DNA from: Variovorax sp. TBS-050B
Lineage (GTDB): Bacteria; Pseudomonadota; Gammaproteobacteria; Burkholderiales; Burkholderiaceae_C
Direction: 5' to 3'
Length of the DNA: 64,000 bases
NCBI RefSeq assembly: GCF_029893635.1
Contig: NZ_JARXYR010000001.1
Location: 434,001-498,000 of the forward strand
Shown: positions 26,373-34,524 of the stretch, one piece after another
Position numbering within the stretch: position 1 is the stretch's first letter
Layout: every line of letters begins with the position of its first letter
Notes under the pieces: generated by a model
What the model saw: the letters and a program-made list of their open reading frames with translations, nothing else
The model's database searches: none
Told to the model about the DNA's origin: nothing
Position numbers and translations under genes: made by a program

Positions 26373-26679
26373 CCTGCTCCAGCTGATGCCTTACAGCGAG
26401 CACGACGACCGTGGAGGGACCCACAATCTCATAAAGCAAGACATAACCGCTGGCTCCGAAGGGAACAACCAGTTCGCGACGCAGACCATCGCCCCGTGTT
26501 GCCTTGCGGTAGATAAACGGTGTCTTGGACAGGTGTGTCTGGGCAGACATCTCGACGGCCGCGATCGCGCGTTCCGCAAGATCCAGGTCCTCGACCGTTT
26601 CAGCGCGGTCAATCAGGTACTGAAAGAGCCTGAGGAGATCCGTTCTCGCTTGCGGAGCGAACGCAACCGCAAAGCTCAT
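26362..26679 (-). CDS. ParE/RelE-family toxin
   Basis: Predicted 105 aa. MSFAVAFAPQARTDLLRLFQYL and YRKATRGDGLRRELVVPFG match the ParE fold: an N-terminal helix pair followed by an antiparallel sheet ending YVLLYEIVGPSTVVVLAVRHQLEQDYH. ParE toxins typically poison DNA gyrase, while RelE relatives cleave mRNA on ribosomes. The sequence alone does not decide which, although the absence of obvious RelE catalytic Lys/Tyr sets favours ParE. Its ATG overlaps the antitoxin stop by 4 bp. The pair sits beside several gene remnants, a common location for small TA modules. Confidence 0.88.
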   Translation of the reverse strand: MSFAVAFAPQARTDLLRLFQYLIDRAETVEDLDLAERAIAAVEMSAQTHLSKTPFIYRKATRGDGLRRELVVPFGASGYVLLYEIVGPSTVVVLAVRHQLEQDYH

Positions 26680-26966
26680 CGCGTCTTCGTCGACGGAATA
26701 CCCAGTTGCTGGCGCTTGATTTCAAGGCGCTCGCGCATCTCTGCGATGACCTGGTCTGCTGGATGCGACACGCCCGTGCGCAAGTACGCCTGCCAGGCAG
26801 CCTCACCGCGGGCATGAAACTCGACTTGGGTGCGTCGGTAAGCCACGGCGCCGCGCACTGTGTCCTCGATGAACTCGGACAAGGTCTCGCCCTCAGCAAG
26901 CACCGACTCCAGGTCTGCGCGAAGCTCAGGGTCAACGCGCACCTGTGGAAGGATGGCTGACTTCAT
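26676..26966 (-). CDS. Antitoxin of the ParE pair (YlcI/YnfO-like)
   Basis: Predicted 96 aa. The N-terminus MKSAILPQVRVDPELRADLESVL followed by EGETLSEFIEDTVR is a ribbon-helix-helix-like DNA-binding element of the type annotated YlcI/YnfO. The charged C-terminus (AEMRERLEIKRQQLGI) would wrap the toxin. It is the first gene of the pair and probably autorepresses from the short gap before 26966. I see no clear palindrome there. Confidence 0.82.
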   Translation of the reverse strand: MKSAILPQVRVDPELRADLESVLAEGETLSEFIEDTVRGAVAYRRTQVEFHARGEAAWQAYLRTGVSHPADQVIAEMRERLEIKRQQLGIPSTKTR

Positions 26967-27028
26967 TCGCGAGATTGTGCTTCAAATGCGTTGCGCAGAC
27001 AAGGGCGGGTCCACGTGAGGCACGCAGC

Positions 27029-27355
27029 CTACGCGAGCGGCGAAAACGAAGTCGGCGCCAGAAAGGAGCTGTCCATGTTCGCGACGATCGGCCCTGCACT
27101 TTCGCTGGCCTGTCGCACCTGGATCCATTCCGGGTCCGCCACGAACTTGGCCCACTTCGTCTCCCGATCGGCCATGCTGTCCCAGACGAGCATGTAGGTG
27201 AGCGCGTTGCTGTCCGGTCCGACCACCGTGGTCCAGTAGCCGAGCTGGCGGATGCCGTGCCGGTTCCAGATGCCGACCGTATGGTCGCGAAAGCGGGCCA
27301 GCACGTCGGGCAGGCGGCCCGGCATGGCGGTGTAGATGCGGAGTTCGTAGAGCAT
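27029..27355 (-). CDS. NIPSNAP-family protein
   Basis: Predicted 108 aa dimeric alpha/beta-barrel protein: MLYELRIYTAMPGRLPDVLARF, HGIRQLGYWTTVVG, LTYMLVWDSMADRETKWAKF and the terminal ASESAGPIVANMDSSFLAPT block are typical of NIPSNAP. Function in bacteria is poorly known, but members commonly sit in aromatic or lactone catabolic operons. I took ATG at 27355, where the family normally begins. ATG at 27397 would add 14 residues and has a weak GGCGAG upstream. It is the last gene of a long minus-strand catabolic cluster. Confidence 0.82.
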   Translation of the reverse strand: MLYELRIYTAMPGRLPDVLARFRDHTVGIWNRHGIRQLGYWTTVVGPDSNALTYMLVWDSMADRETKWAKFVADPEWIQVRQASESAGPIVANMDSSFLAPTSFSPLA

Positions 27356-27495
27356 CGGCGTGGTCGCGTCGTTGGAAGGAGGAAGGCGGGCACTCATTCG
27401 GGCTCGCCTGCGGCGGCGGACCCTTTGCGGTGCGTCGTTCCACATCGTACTGCCCACGATCCGACGCCCCGCTCGAACGAGGCGCCGCGCGCGTC

Positions 27496-28116
27496 TCAGG
27501 GTACCGGTGCGACGAGGGTGAACATGGTTCGAGCGGGCTTCATGAAATGCGGCCGCACGCGATCGCTCCACGCCGTGCCGCGAACCGCCAGCCACTCGGC
27601 AGAGGCCGTGGTCCGATCGGAGACGAGGTCATAGCATGCGAGCGACGCCCGTTCATCGTCGTTGTTCCAGAAGCGCTGAGCCCTGACGCAGCCCGGCACG
27701 GCGGCCAGCCCGGGCAGATGTTCCTGGTCGTACCAGCGCTGCAGTTCGATGCCCCAGCCCGGTTCAGGCGCCATCTCGACGGTGTAATGGAAACGCGCGG
27801 GCGATTCCGCACTGGCGCCGGCGAGGTCCTGCATCAAGGTCAGGCGAGCGGCCTCCACGCTTGTGCCAGGGCAGGCCGCGCCCGCTGCGTCGGTCAGCGC
27901 GGCGAGCGTGTGCTTCGACAGCGCCGTGCGGTGAAGCAGCTGCAGGTACACATGCGCGACCTGCAGCGTTTCGGCGTGCGCACGCCGGACGATGCTGCAG
28001 CCGAGGTCCTCCCAGCAGGGCAGGCTCGCGAACCCCTCGCCGAGTGCGGCGGGGTCCGGAAGCGGACCATGGAATCGCAGACGTATGACGTCGGTGGGAA
28101 TCCGTCCAGTGGACAT
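27496..28116 (-). CDS. Hypothetical protein with EthD/dimeric-barrel-like C-terminal half
   Basis: Predicted 206 aa cytosolic protein; ATG at 28116 has GAGG at 6 bp. The C-terminal half (RFHYTVEMAPEPGWGIELQ, WYDQEHLPGLAAVPGCVRA, RFWNND, SLACYDLVS) follows the pattern of dimeric alpha/beta-barrel (EthD/DUF4286-like) proteins, in which a WYxxEHLP segment lines the active site. The N-terminal half looks like a weaker copy of the same fold. It is embedded between NIPSNAP and amidohydrolase genes, so a role in the same catabolic pathway is likely. No exact family recognised. Confidence 0.7.
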   Translation of the reverse strand: MSTGRIPTDVIRLRFHGPLPDPAALGEGFASLPCWEDLGCSIVRRAHAETLQVAHVYLQLLHRTALSKHTLAALTDAAGAACPGTSVEAARLTLMQDLAGASAESPARFHYTVEMAPEPGWGIELQRWYDQEHLPGLAAVPGCVRAQRFWNNDDERASLACYDLVSDRTTASAEWLAVRGTAWSDRVRPHFMKPARTMFTLVAPVP

Positions 28117-28155
28117 GGGCACCTCGAATGAAGCGTGCGGCGACAGGGCCGCGGA

Positions 28156-29061
28156 TCAGGTCGTAAAGCGGTACAGCGCCTGCGGGTTGTGGACCAGCAG
28201 CTGCTCGAGGTGCCTCGCATCGGGCGCGATGCGGCCCAGCGCATCCACCAGTGCGCCGTCGTCCGGGATGTGGGTGTGGTTGGGATGCGGCCAGTCGGTG
28301 CCCCAGACGCAGCGCTCCGGAAAACGCGCGACCAGGATGCGCGCCAGCGCCTCGCCGCGCGCATAGCGCTCGGCCGCGGGCGCATGGGCATCGATGCGAT
28401 CGATGCCGCTGACCTTGACGTGGAAGCGCGGGTTCTCCAGCAGCTTCAGCAGCGCCTGGAAGTCGGGGGCGTCCAGCCCGCGCCGGGCGTCCACGCGCCC
28501 CATGTGATCGATCACCACCGGCACGCGGCTGCGCTGCAGCGGGGCGCAGAGCTCGTGGATCAGTTCGCTCTCGAAATGCACCTGCAGATGCATGCCGACT
28601 GCGGCCAGGCGCGGCGTCAGCGCGAGCACCGCTTCGACCCCCGCGGTGGTCGCGATGTGCCGCATGAAGTTGAAGCGCACGCCGCGGAATCCCGCCGCCG
28701 CCAGGCGCTGCAACTCGGCATCGGGCACCTCGGGCTCGACCAGGGCGATGCCGAGGTAGCGGCCCTGCCCCGCCGCGATCGCGTCCTCGACCACGCGGTT
28801 GTCCGTGCCATGCGTGATCGACTGCACGATCACGCAGCGCTCGATGCCCATGCCGCGGTGGAGCGCGAACAGCGTCTCCTTGGGTGCTTCCAGCGGCGTC
28901 GCGCGGCGGTTCGGCGCATACGGAAAGCGCGCGACCGGACCGAAGACGTGCACATGGCTGTCGCAGGAATTCGGTGGCAGGCGAAGATCCGGCGGCGAGG
29001 GGTGTTCCAGATAGGTCCTCACGGGCGCTTCGGCATTGGCATCGGCAGTGGCGTCGGTCAT
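28156..29061 (-). CDS. Amidohydrolase, 2-pyrone-4,6-dicarboxylate lactonase-like
   Basis: Predicted 301 aa TIM-barrel metal-dependent hydrolase of the amidohydrolase-2 group. CDSHVHVFGP near residue 38 supplies the HxH pair, GFRGVRFNFMRH and VVIDHMGRVDA the barrel strands, and CVWGTDWPHPNHTH the catalytic Asp. The motif order, including the Tyr-Ala-Pro entry loop, is that of 2-pyrone-4,6-dicarboxylate lactonase (LigI) and relatives that open lactone rings of aromatic-degradation intermediates. The exact substrate is unknown. It is co-directional with the flanking genes, 28 bp after the CMD-like gene. Confidence 0.85.
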   Translation of the reverse strand: MTDATADANAEAPVRTYLEHPSPPDLRLPPNSCDSHVHVFGPVARFPYAPNRRATPLEAPKETLFALHRGMGIERCVIVQSITHGTDNRVVEDAIAAGQGRYLGIALVEPEVPDAELQRLAAAGFRGVRFNFMRHIATTAGVEAVLALTPRLAAVGMHLQVHFESELIHELCAPLQRSRVPVVIDHMGRVDARRGLDAPDFQALLKLLENPRFHVKVSGIDRIDAHAPAAERYARGEALARILVARFPERCVWGTDWPHPNHTHIPDDGALVDALGRIAPDARHLEQLLVHNPQALYRFTT

Positions 29062-29089
29062 GGGGCGGGCAGGCACCGGGTGCTTGCGT

Positions 29090-29617
29090 CTAGTGCGAGA
29101 TGTTCAGCGCCACGAGGAACCGCGACACCATGTTGTAGGCCGCCACGGTGGCGACCAGTTCGACCACGGTGGCGGGATCGAAGCGCGCGTTCACGCGCTC
29201 CATCAGTTCGGCCGGCACCTGGACCTCGCGCGTTATGCGATCGGTCAGCGCCAGCAACAGCCGCTCGTCTTCCGTGAAGCTGGCGTCGGGAACGGGCGCG
29301 CGCAGCGCATCGATCTTCGCCTGCGCGAAGCCGGCTTCGAGCGCATGCGGCACATGCGCGTCGAACTCGAAGGCCGCATCGTTGAGCACGGCCACACGCA
29401 GGATGATCATCTCGCGCAGGTCGGCCGGCACGCCGGTGCGGTTGCGCACGGCCGTCAGCATCGACTCCCAGCCGCTGGCGATGCTCGGGCTGTTGAGCAG
29501 CACCTGGTAGAGCAGCGAGATCCGGCCGCGCTCCGACAGGATGCGTGCCTCGATCTCGGCCAGTTCGGGAACGGTTCCCGGAACCACCAGCGGAACGCGG
29601 ATATGGCTGGTGCTCAT
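29090..29617 (-). CDS. Carboxymuconolactone decarboxylase-family protein
   Basis: Predicted 175 aa all-helical AhpD-like protein. The CMD core is SPSIASGWESMLTAVRNRTGVPADLREMII in outline, followed by EFDAHVPHALEAGF, where alkylhydroperoxidases carry CxxC. Both cysteines are absent here, so a peroxidase role is unlikely and a decarboxylase or lactone-related role is more plausible. The start overlaps the stop of the preceding Bug gene (TGATG), implying translational coupling. Confidence 0.85.
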   Translation of the reverse strand: MSTSHIRVPLVVPGTVPELAEIEARILSERGRISLLYQVLLNSPSIASGWESMLTAVRNRTGVPADLREMIILRVAVLNDAAFEFDAHVPHALEAGFAQAKIDALRAPVPDASFTEDERLLLALTDRITREVQVPAELMERVNARFDPATVVELVATVAAYNMVSRFLVALNISH

Positions 29618-30579
29618 CAGTCGGCCTTGATGTTGCGGGACTTGATCAATGCGGCCCATTTGTCGGTATCGGCCTTCAGCAGCGCTGCCAGTTCCTGCGG
29701 CGTGGAGGTCTTCGGCTCGGCGCCGCCGCGCAGCAGCCTGGCGCTCACCTCGGGGTCGGCAACGGCATGGCGCACGGCCTGGTTCAACTGCGCCACCACC
29801 GCCGGCGGTGTCTTGGCGGCAACGAACAAGGCGTACCAGTTGTTGGTGTCCACCGCCTTGATGCCCTGCTCGTCGAGGGTCTTGACCTCCGGCAGCGACG
29901 GATGGCGCTTGGCCGCCGCGATCCCGATGGCCTTGAGCCGGCCGCCCTGCACATGGGGCATGATCGCCGCGACGTCGGCGAACACGCCCTTCACCTGCCC
30001 GCCCATCAGGTCGGTGAAAGCCGGCGCCATGCCCTTGTACGGCACATGCAGGAAGCGCGCGCCGGTGGACTCCTCGAGCTGGATCAGGGCCAGATGCGGG
30101 ATGCTGCCGGAGCCCGACGAGGCCATCGGCGTGGGCTCCTTGCTCGCCTTGGCGGCCTGCACGAACGCCGCGGCGTCCGCTGCGGGATCCTTCGCGCCGA
30201 CCACCAGCACCTCCACGTTGTTCGCCACCAGCGAGACCGGCGCGAAATCGCGCAGCGTGTTGTAGGGCGACTTGTCGACCAGCGACGGATTGATCGCGGC
30301 GGCACCCACGCTGGTGATCCAGAGCGTGCCGCCATCCGCTTCGGAGCGCAGGGTTTCCAGTGCGCCCAGCGCACCGTTCGCGCCCGGCTTGTTGTCGACG
30401 ATGACCGGCCGCTTCAGTTCGCGCGCGAGCTGCTCGGCCAGCGTGCGCGCCACGAAATCGACCGGCCCGCCCGGGCTGAACGAGGTCACGATGCGAACCG
30501 GCTTTCCGCCGGTCTGCGCGAAGGCGACCGGTGCCATCGAAAGCACCGCGGCGGCGGCCAGGATGTGCCGTCTGTTCAT
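29617..30579 (-). CDS. Bug/TctC-family periplasmic solute-binding protein
   Basis: Predicted 320 aa. Signal peptide MNRRHILAAAAVLSMAPVAFAQ. The Bug hallmarks are KPVRIVTSFSPGGPVDFVAR (beta-strand and ligand loop), VIVDNKPGANGALG, LHVPYKGMAPAFTDLMGGQV and a Pro/Glu-rich C-terminal helix set. Bug proteins bind carboxylates (often aromatic or dicarboxylic) and deliver them to TctAB-type permeases or to two-component sensors. No TctA/TctB genes are nearby, so the partner is elsewhere. It is likely the uptake component for the substrate of this operon. Confidence 0.92.
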   Translation of the reverse strand: MNRRHILAAAAVLSMAPVAFAQTGGKPVRIVTSFSPGGPVDFVARTLAEQLARELKRPVIVDNKPGANGALGALETLRSEADGGTLWITSVGAAAINPSLVDKSPYNTLRDFAPVSLVANNVEVLVVGAKDPAADAAAFVQAAKASKEPTPMASSGSGSIPHLALIQLEESTGARFLHVPYKGMAPAFTDLMGGQVKGVFADVAAIMPHVQGGRLKAIGIAAAKRHPSLPEVKTLDEQGIKAVDTNNWYALFVAAKTPPAVVAQLNQAVRHAVADPEVSARLLRGGAEPKTSTPQELAALLKADTDKWAALIKSRNIKAD

Positions 30580-30609
30580 TGGCTTGTCTCCGTTCGTTTT
30601 TGCAATTAC

Positions 30610-31407
30610 TCAGTCGCAGCGGGCCGTCATGCCGCCGTCCACGATCAGTTCGGTGCCGGTGACGAACCGCGCCTCGTCGCTCGCAAGATAGAGCGCAGCG
30701 CTCGCCGTGTCCCGGCCGTCGCCCATGAAGCCCAGCGGAATGCGCCGCAGGCGCGAAGCGAGCAGCGCATCGATGTCGCCGCCGGTGCGCTGCTTGGCCA
30801 GGCGCACTTCCACCATCGGCGTGTGCAACTGCCCGGGCACGACGGTGTTGACGCGGACACCGTCGGGTGCGTGCTGAACCGCTACCACGCGCGACAGATG
30901 GATCACGCCGGCCTTGCTGGCCGCGTACGCCACCTGCGCGCTGCCGGTCCAGCGCAGGCCGGAGGTCGAGGCCACGTTGACGATGGCGCCGCGCTTGCGC
31001 GCCACCATGTGCCCAAGCACATGCTTGCAGGTCAGGAACACGCTCTTGAGGTTGATGTCGATCTGGCTGTCCCAGGCTTCCTCGCTCAGCTGCACCGGAC
31101 CGCCCGCGGCCGAGCCGCCCACGTTGTTGATCAGGATGTCGGGCGCGCCGTAGGTCTCGAGGCAGGTGTCGACCATCGCCCGCACGCTCTCCGAGCGGGT
31201 CACGTCGCAGATGCAGCTGGTGATGGATGCCGCCGCGCTGCCTGCCAGCGCCAGGGTCTCGGCCAGGCGTTCGGCATCGCGGTCGACCGCCAGCACCTTG
31301 GCACCTTCCTGCGCCAGCCGCACGGCCATCGCGCGGCCGTTGCCCCAGCCGGTTCCCACGCAGCCCGCGCCGGTCACGATCGCGACCTTCGATTCGAATC
31401 TCGTCAT
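30610..31407 (-). CDS. Short-chain dehydrogenase/reductase
   Basis: Predicted 265 aa classical SDR. The Rossmann motif is TGAGCVGTGWGNG, unusually extended by four residues between the glycines as in several aromatic-diol and sugar dehydrogenases. The NNVGG motif, catalytic Ser in NVASTSG and YAASKAG (Tyr/Lys) are present, and the C-terminus GTELIVDGGMTARCD is typical. I took ATG at 31407 with AAGGA upstream; the longer frame to 31479 lacks support. It is the first gene of the operon read leftwards from the divergent LysR promoter. Confidence 0.9.
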   Translation of the reverse strand: MTRFESKVAIVTGAGCVGTGWGNGRAMAVRLAQEGAKVLAVDRDAERLAETLALAGSAAASITSCICDVTRSESVRAMVDTCLETYGAPDILINNVGGSAAGGPVQLSEEAWDSQIDINLKSVFLTCKHVLGHMVARKRGAIVNVASTSGLRWTGSAQVAYAASKAGVIHLSRVVAVQHAPDGVRVNTVVPGQLHTPMVEVRLAKQRTGGDIDALLASRLRRIPLGFMGDGRDTASAALYLASDEARFVTGTELIVDGGMTARCD

Positions 31408-31483
31408 CCTTGTTCCTCGCGCCCGGCGTCCCCGGGAAAACATGGAGTCTGAACCGGGTGGAAGCAAAGTTAAATCCAATGAC

Positions 31484-31500
31484 TTCTATATCAGATATGT
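31484..31500 (+). promoter_or_regulatory. Dyad operator at the divergent SDR/LysR promoter
   Basis: The 17 bp ttctatatcagatatgt contains the perfect 11 bp palindrome ATATC-A-GATAT (31488-31498). It lies 10 bp before the LysR start and 77 bp before the SDR start. A copy with one mismatch is at 34467-34483 before the hydrolase gene. Likely binding site of the adjacent LysR regulator. Confidence 0.55.
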
Positions 31501-31509
31501 CTTGCCGCT

Positions 31510-32421
31510 ATGGATCTCAGGCAGTTGGAATACTTCGTCGCGGTGGTCGAGAAAGGCAGCTTCAGCCGTGCCGCGGCGGTGCTGAACCTGGCGCAGCCGA
31601 GCATCAGCCGGCAAGTGGCCCTGCTCGAGCAGGAGCTGGGTCAGCGCCTGCTGGAGCGCACGGGACGGGGCGTCACGCCCACGCAGGCGGGGCACGCACT
31701 GCTGGCGCATGCGCGCGTCATGCTCAACGCCGCGGCGCAGGCGCTGTTCGAGATCAAGGAGATGCGCGACGAGCCCGCCGGCAAGGTGGTCGTGGGCCTG
31801 CCGAACCGCGTGGCCAGCGGCCTCTGCGTGCCGCTCGTGCGCGCGTTCCGCGAGCGGCTGCCGCATGCCATGCTGTCGGTGGTGGAAGGGCTGAGCCTGT
31901 CGCTTCGCGAGGGCCTGCTCGCGGGGCGCATCGACGTCGGCGTCCTCTTCGACCCGCCGCCCACGCCGCTGCTGAGCTACGAGCCCCTGATGCGCGAGCG
32001 GCTGCTGCTCGTCACGCCCGCCGGCTATCGCCTGCCAGAGCGTGTGCCGCTCGCATCGCTCGCGGGTTTCCCGCTGATCCTGCCCGCGGCGCCCAACCCG
32101 ATACGTAGCCTGGTCGATGCGGTGCTCCTGCCGCGCAAGATCAACCTGAACATCCTGGCCGAAGTGGGCGCGGTGCACACGGCGATGACGGTGGTGGAGG
32201 AAGGCATGGCGTGTTCCATCCTGCCCGAGAGCGCGCTCCATCTCAGCGCGCGCCGCGCGAAGGTTCGCTCCGCGCCCATCGGCCCGCCGGCGATGTGGAA
32301 CCGGCTGGTGCTCGCCATGCCCGCTGCGCGCCCCAACAGCCGTCTCATCCAGGAGACCGCGAAGCTGCTGCGCGCGCTGGACTTTCGCGCCTACCGGCCG
32401 CCCTCGGCGGCGGCGGCGTGA
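31510..32421 (+). CDS. LysR-family regulator of the 27-34 kb catabolic cluster
   Basis: Predicted 303 aa. The N-terminal winged helix-turn-helix (MDLRQLEYFVAVVEKGSFSR, LAQPSISRQVALLEQELG, LLERTGRGVTPTQAG) belongs to the CynR/Nac-like side of the family. An effector domain follows (PAGKVVVGLPNRVASGL, GLLAGRIDVGVLFDPPP). It is divergent from the SDR gene and convergent with the next Bug gene. The dyad 10 bp before its ATG suggests autorepression with co-control of the SDR operon. Confidence 0.9.
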   Translation: MDLRQLEYFVAVVEKGSFSRAAAVLNLAQPSISRQVALLEQELGQRLLERTGRGVTPTQAGHALLAHARVMLNAAAQALFEIKEMRDEPAGKVVVGLPNRVASGLCVPLVRAFRERLPHAMLSVVEGLSLSLREGLLAGRIDVGVLFDPPPTPLLSYEPLMRERLLLVTPAGYRLPERVPLASLAGFPLILPAAPNPIRSLVDAVLLPRKINLNILAEVGAVHTAMTVVEEGMACSILPESALHLSARRAKVRSAPIGPPAMWNRLVLAMPAARPNSRLIQETAKLLRALDFRAYRPPSAAAA

Positions 32422-32480
32422 AGCGCGTCACCCGCTGGCCGGAGGCCCAGGGAAACGCTGGCGCGTCTTCATGAGGCGGG

Positions 32481-33464
32481 TCAGAAGTCGATGCGAATGC
32501 CCGCTTCCTTCACGGCCTTGCCGATCTTCGTCAGGTCGTCCGCGATCAATTGCCTGAACTGCGCCGGGCTGGACTTCGTCGGCACGAAGGACAGTTCCGC
32601 GAACCTGGCCTTCAGCGACGGCGCCTCGACAGCCTTGGCGATCTCGCTGTTGAGCCGGTCCGTGATGGCCGCCGGCAGGTCGGCCGGCCCCCAGATGCCG
32701 TACCACGACAGCAGCTCGAAGCCCGGCATGCCGGCCTCCGAGAGCGTCGGCACGTCCGGCATCGACGCGACGCGCACCTTGCTGGTCACTGCGAGCGGCC
32801 GCAGCCGTCCGCCATGCACGAAGGGCGCCACGCCGGGCATTGGCGAGATCGCGGCCGAGACATGGCCGCCGATCACGTCGGTCAACTGCGGCACGGCGCC
32901 CTTGTACGCCACGATCTGCATCTGCAGGCCCAGCGCCCGGTTGACCATCTCCTCGCTCAGATGGCTGGTGGTGCCCAGGCCCGAGGTGGCCCAGGTGTAC
33001 TTGCCGGGATGGGCCTTGGCCAGCTGCACGAACTCGCCCATGGTCCTGGCCGGCACGTCGTTGTTGACGGCGACGATCAGCGGCACGTAGCCGATCTGTC
33101 CCACCGGCGTGAAGTCACGCTGCGCGTCGTAGGTCTTCTTCGCCACGACCAGCGGCAGGTAGGTCTGGCTCGACGCGTTGAAGAGCAGCGTGTAGCCGTC
33201 GGCCTTGGCCTTCTTCACGTTCATCGCGCCCACCAGGCCGGAAGCACCCGGCGTGTTCTCGATCACGATCGGCTGCCCCAGCTGGCGCTGCAGCTGATCG
33301 GCCACCAGGCGGCCCACGGTATCGATCGAGCCGCCGGGCGTGTAGGGAATCACCATGCGGATCGGCTTGCTCGGATAGCTCTCTGCGTGCGCAAAGGCGG
33401 CGGCGAGCAGCGCCGATGCGGCCCATGCGAGCTTCAGGGCGGAAAGGCGGTTTCTTTCGATCAA
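32481..33464 (-). CDS. Bug/TctC-family periplasmic solute-binding protein, TTG start
   Basis: Predicted 327 aa. I placed the start at TTG 33464 because it has AGGAG 7 bp upstream and is followed directly by a signal peptide (LAWAASALLAAAFAHA). The open frame upstream to 33641 is not signal-like. Bug features: KPIRMVIPYTPGGSIDTVGR, VIENTPGASGLVGAMN, QIVAYKGAVPQLTDVIGGHV. It lies 88 bp after the hydrolase gene in the same direction. This is the second Bug protein of the cluster, again without a TctAB permease nearby. Confidence 0.9.
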   Translation of the reverse strand: MIERNRLSALKLAWAASALLAAAFAHAESYPSKPIRMVIPYTPGGSIDTVGRLVADQLQRQLGQPIVIENTPGASGLVGAMNVKKAKADGYTLLFNASSQTYLPLVVAKKTYDAQRDFTPVGQIGYVPLIVAVNNDVPARTMGEFVQLAKAHPGKYTWATSGLGTTSHLSEEMVNRALGLQMQIVAYKGAVPQLTDVIGGHVSAAISPMPGVAPFVHGGRLRPLAVTSKVRVASMPDVPTLSEAGMPGFELLSWYGIWGPADLPAAITDRLNSEIAKAVEAPSLKARFAELSFVPTKSSPAQFRQLIADDLTKIGKAVKEAGIRIDF

Positions 33465-33552
33465 GGTGAGTCTCCTGCTTTCTGGATGGGATGGCTCGAT
33501 GTCCGCCCTCGCCCTGCGGCCAGGGCGATGCGCTGCGAACGGGTCTGTCACG

Positions 33553-34422
33553 CTAGACGCCGGGTTGCGAACCGTGGATGCGGCGCGCGAATGCCGCGAT
33601 CGCGTCGGCCATGGCACGCGGCTGCTCCGGCGCCATCGCATGGCCGGCGTCGCGAATCACCGCCACCGTCACGCGATCGCCCAGGTGGGGCTTCATGACG
33701 TTGGGGATCACCACCGCATCGTGCTCGGCCTGCAGATCGAGGATGGGCACCTTCAGACCTGCGGAGAAGTAGTCGTCCACCGGCGTCACCCGCCGCGCAT
33801 GGCTTTGCGCCTCGTGCGCCGCGACGCTCCAGCCGTCCAGCCAGACGCGCGGATCGTGACCGGGGGCGAAGAATGCGCGGCGCAGGCAGTCGATGCGCTG
33901 CGCTTCGGGAAGGCGCGGGTCGCCGGCACCGTCGATCGCATCGCGCAGCCGGCCGTAGGGCTTCTCGTCCGAGCCCGGCGGCACTTTGCCTGCCGATGCG
34001 GCGGCCATGACGACACCGCAGACGAGGTCCGGCCGATCCGCAGCCAGCGCCCTCGCCGGCTGGCTGCCCCACGCATGGCCCACCACGACGACCGGACCGG
34101 TGCGCGCCTGGTCCAACACGGCGGCCACGTCGGCGGCGAAGTCGTGCATGTCCAGCGACTGCATCGGGCCCGTGCTGCGACCGACGCCGCGCGGCTCGGG
34201 CCGCAGCACACGGAAACCCTCGCGCGCCAGCATGGCCGCGACCACGTCGTAGTCGCGGCCGGAGCGCGCGAGCGAGGGAAGCATGCAGATCGCAGGCCCG
34301 GCGCCTTCGTCGGCGTACTCGATCTGGATCTCCGCGCCGTCGCGGGCCGAGCGATAGCTGATCAGCTTGCGCGTTGCGGGGGCGTGGACCCCGGCATGTG
34401 CGGTTGAATCTTTTGTCTCCAT
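33553..34422 (-). CDS. Alpha/beta-hydrolase fold protein lacking the nucleophile Ser
   Basis: Predicted 289 aa cytosolic protein. The overall pattern is that of AB-hydrolase-1 (GPAICMLPSLARSGRDYD, LRPEPRGVGRST, DAGHAMAPEQP with the His). The elbow normally reading G-x-S-x-G is VVGHAWGSQP, so the nucleophile position is Ala117. The protein therefore cannot act as an ordinary serine hydrolase. It may catalyse a reaction without a covalent intermediate, as known for some cofactor-independent AB-fold enzymes, or use Ser120 nearby. It is the first gene of a short unit with the Bug gene, preceded by the dyad at 34467. Confidence 0.85.
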   Translation of the reverse strand: METKDSTAHAGVHAPATRKLISYRSARDGAEIQIEYADEGAGPAICMLPSLARSGRDYDVVAAMLAREGFRVLRPEPRGVGRSTGPMQSLDMHDFAADVAAVLDQARTGPVVVVGHAWGSQPARALAADRPDLVCGVVMAAASAGKVPPGSDEKPYGRLRDAIDGAGDPRLPEAQRIDCLRRAFFAPGHDPRVWLDGWSVAAHEAQSHARRVTPVDDYFSAGLKVPILDLQAEHDAVVIPNVMKPHLGDRVTVAVIRDAGHAMAPEQPRAMADAIAAFARRIHGSQPGV

Positions 34423-34466
34423 GCCTGGAGTCTTTCAGGCAGGGAGATCAAGCGTAAGCACATGGG

Positions 34467-34483
34467 TTCTATAGCAGATATGT
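34467..34483 (+). promoter_or_regulatory. Second copy of the LysR dyad
   Basis: ttctatagcagatatgt differs from the 31484 site by one base. It lies 44 bp before the start of the hydrolase gene. The similarity continues past the 17-mer: CGC-TATGGATCT at the LysR start aligns with CGCCTATCGATCT here, as if a regulator start once stood here too. Confidence 0.5.
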
Positions 34484-34524
34484 TTTCCGCCTATCGATCT
34501 GCTGGGCCATACCGATGCGATTCG

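Noticed and set aside
28135..31452. Long plus-strand frames opposite the catabolic operon
   Set aside because: Antisense shadows rich in His, Arg and Gly; the minus-strand genes have clear families and overlapping starts.
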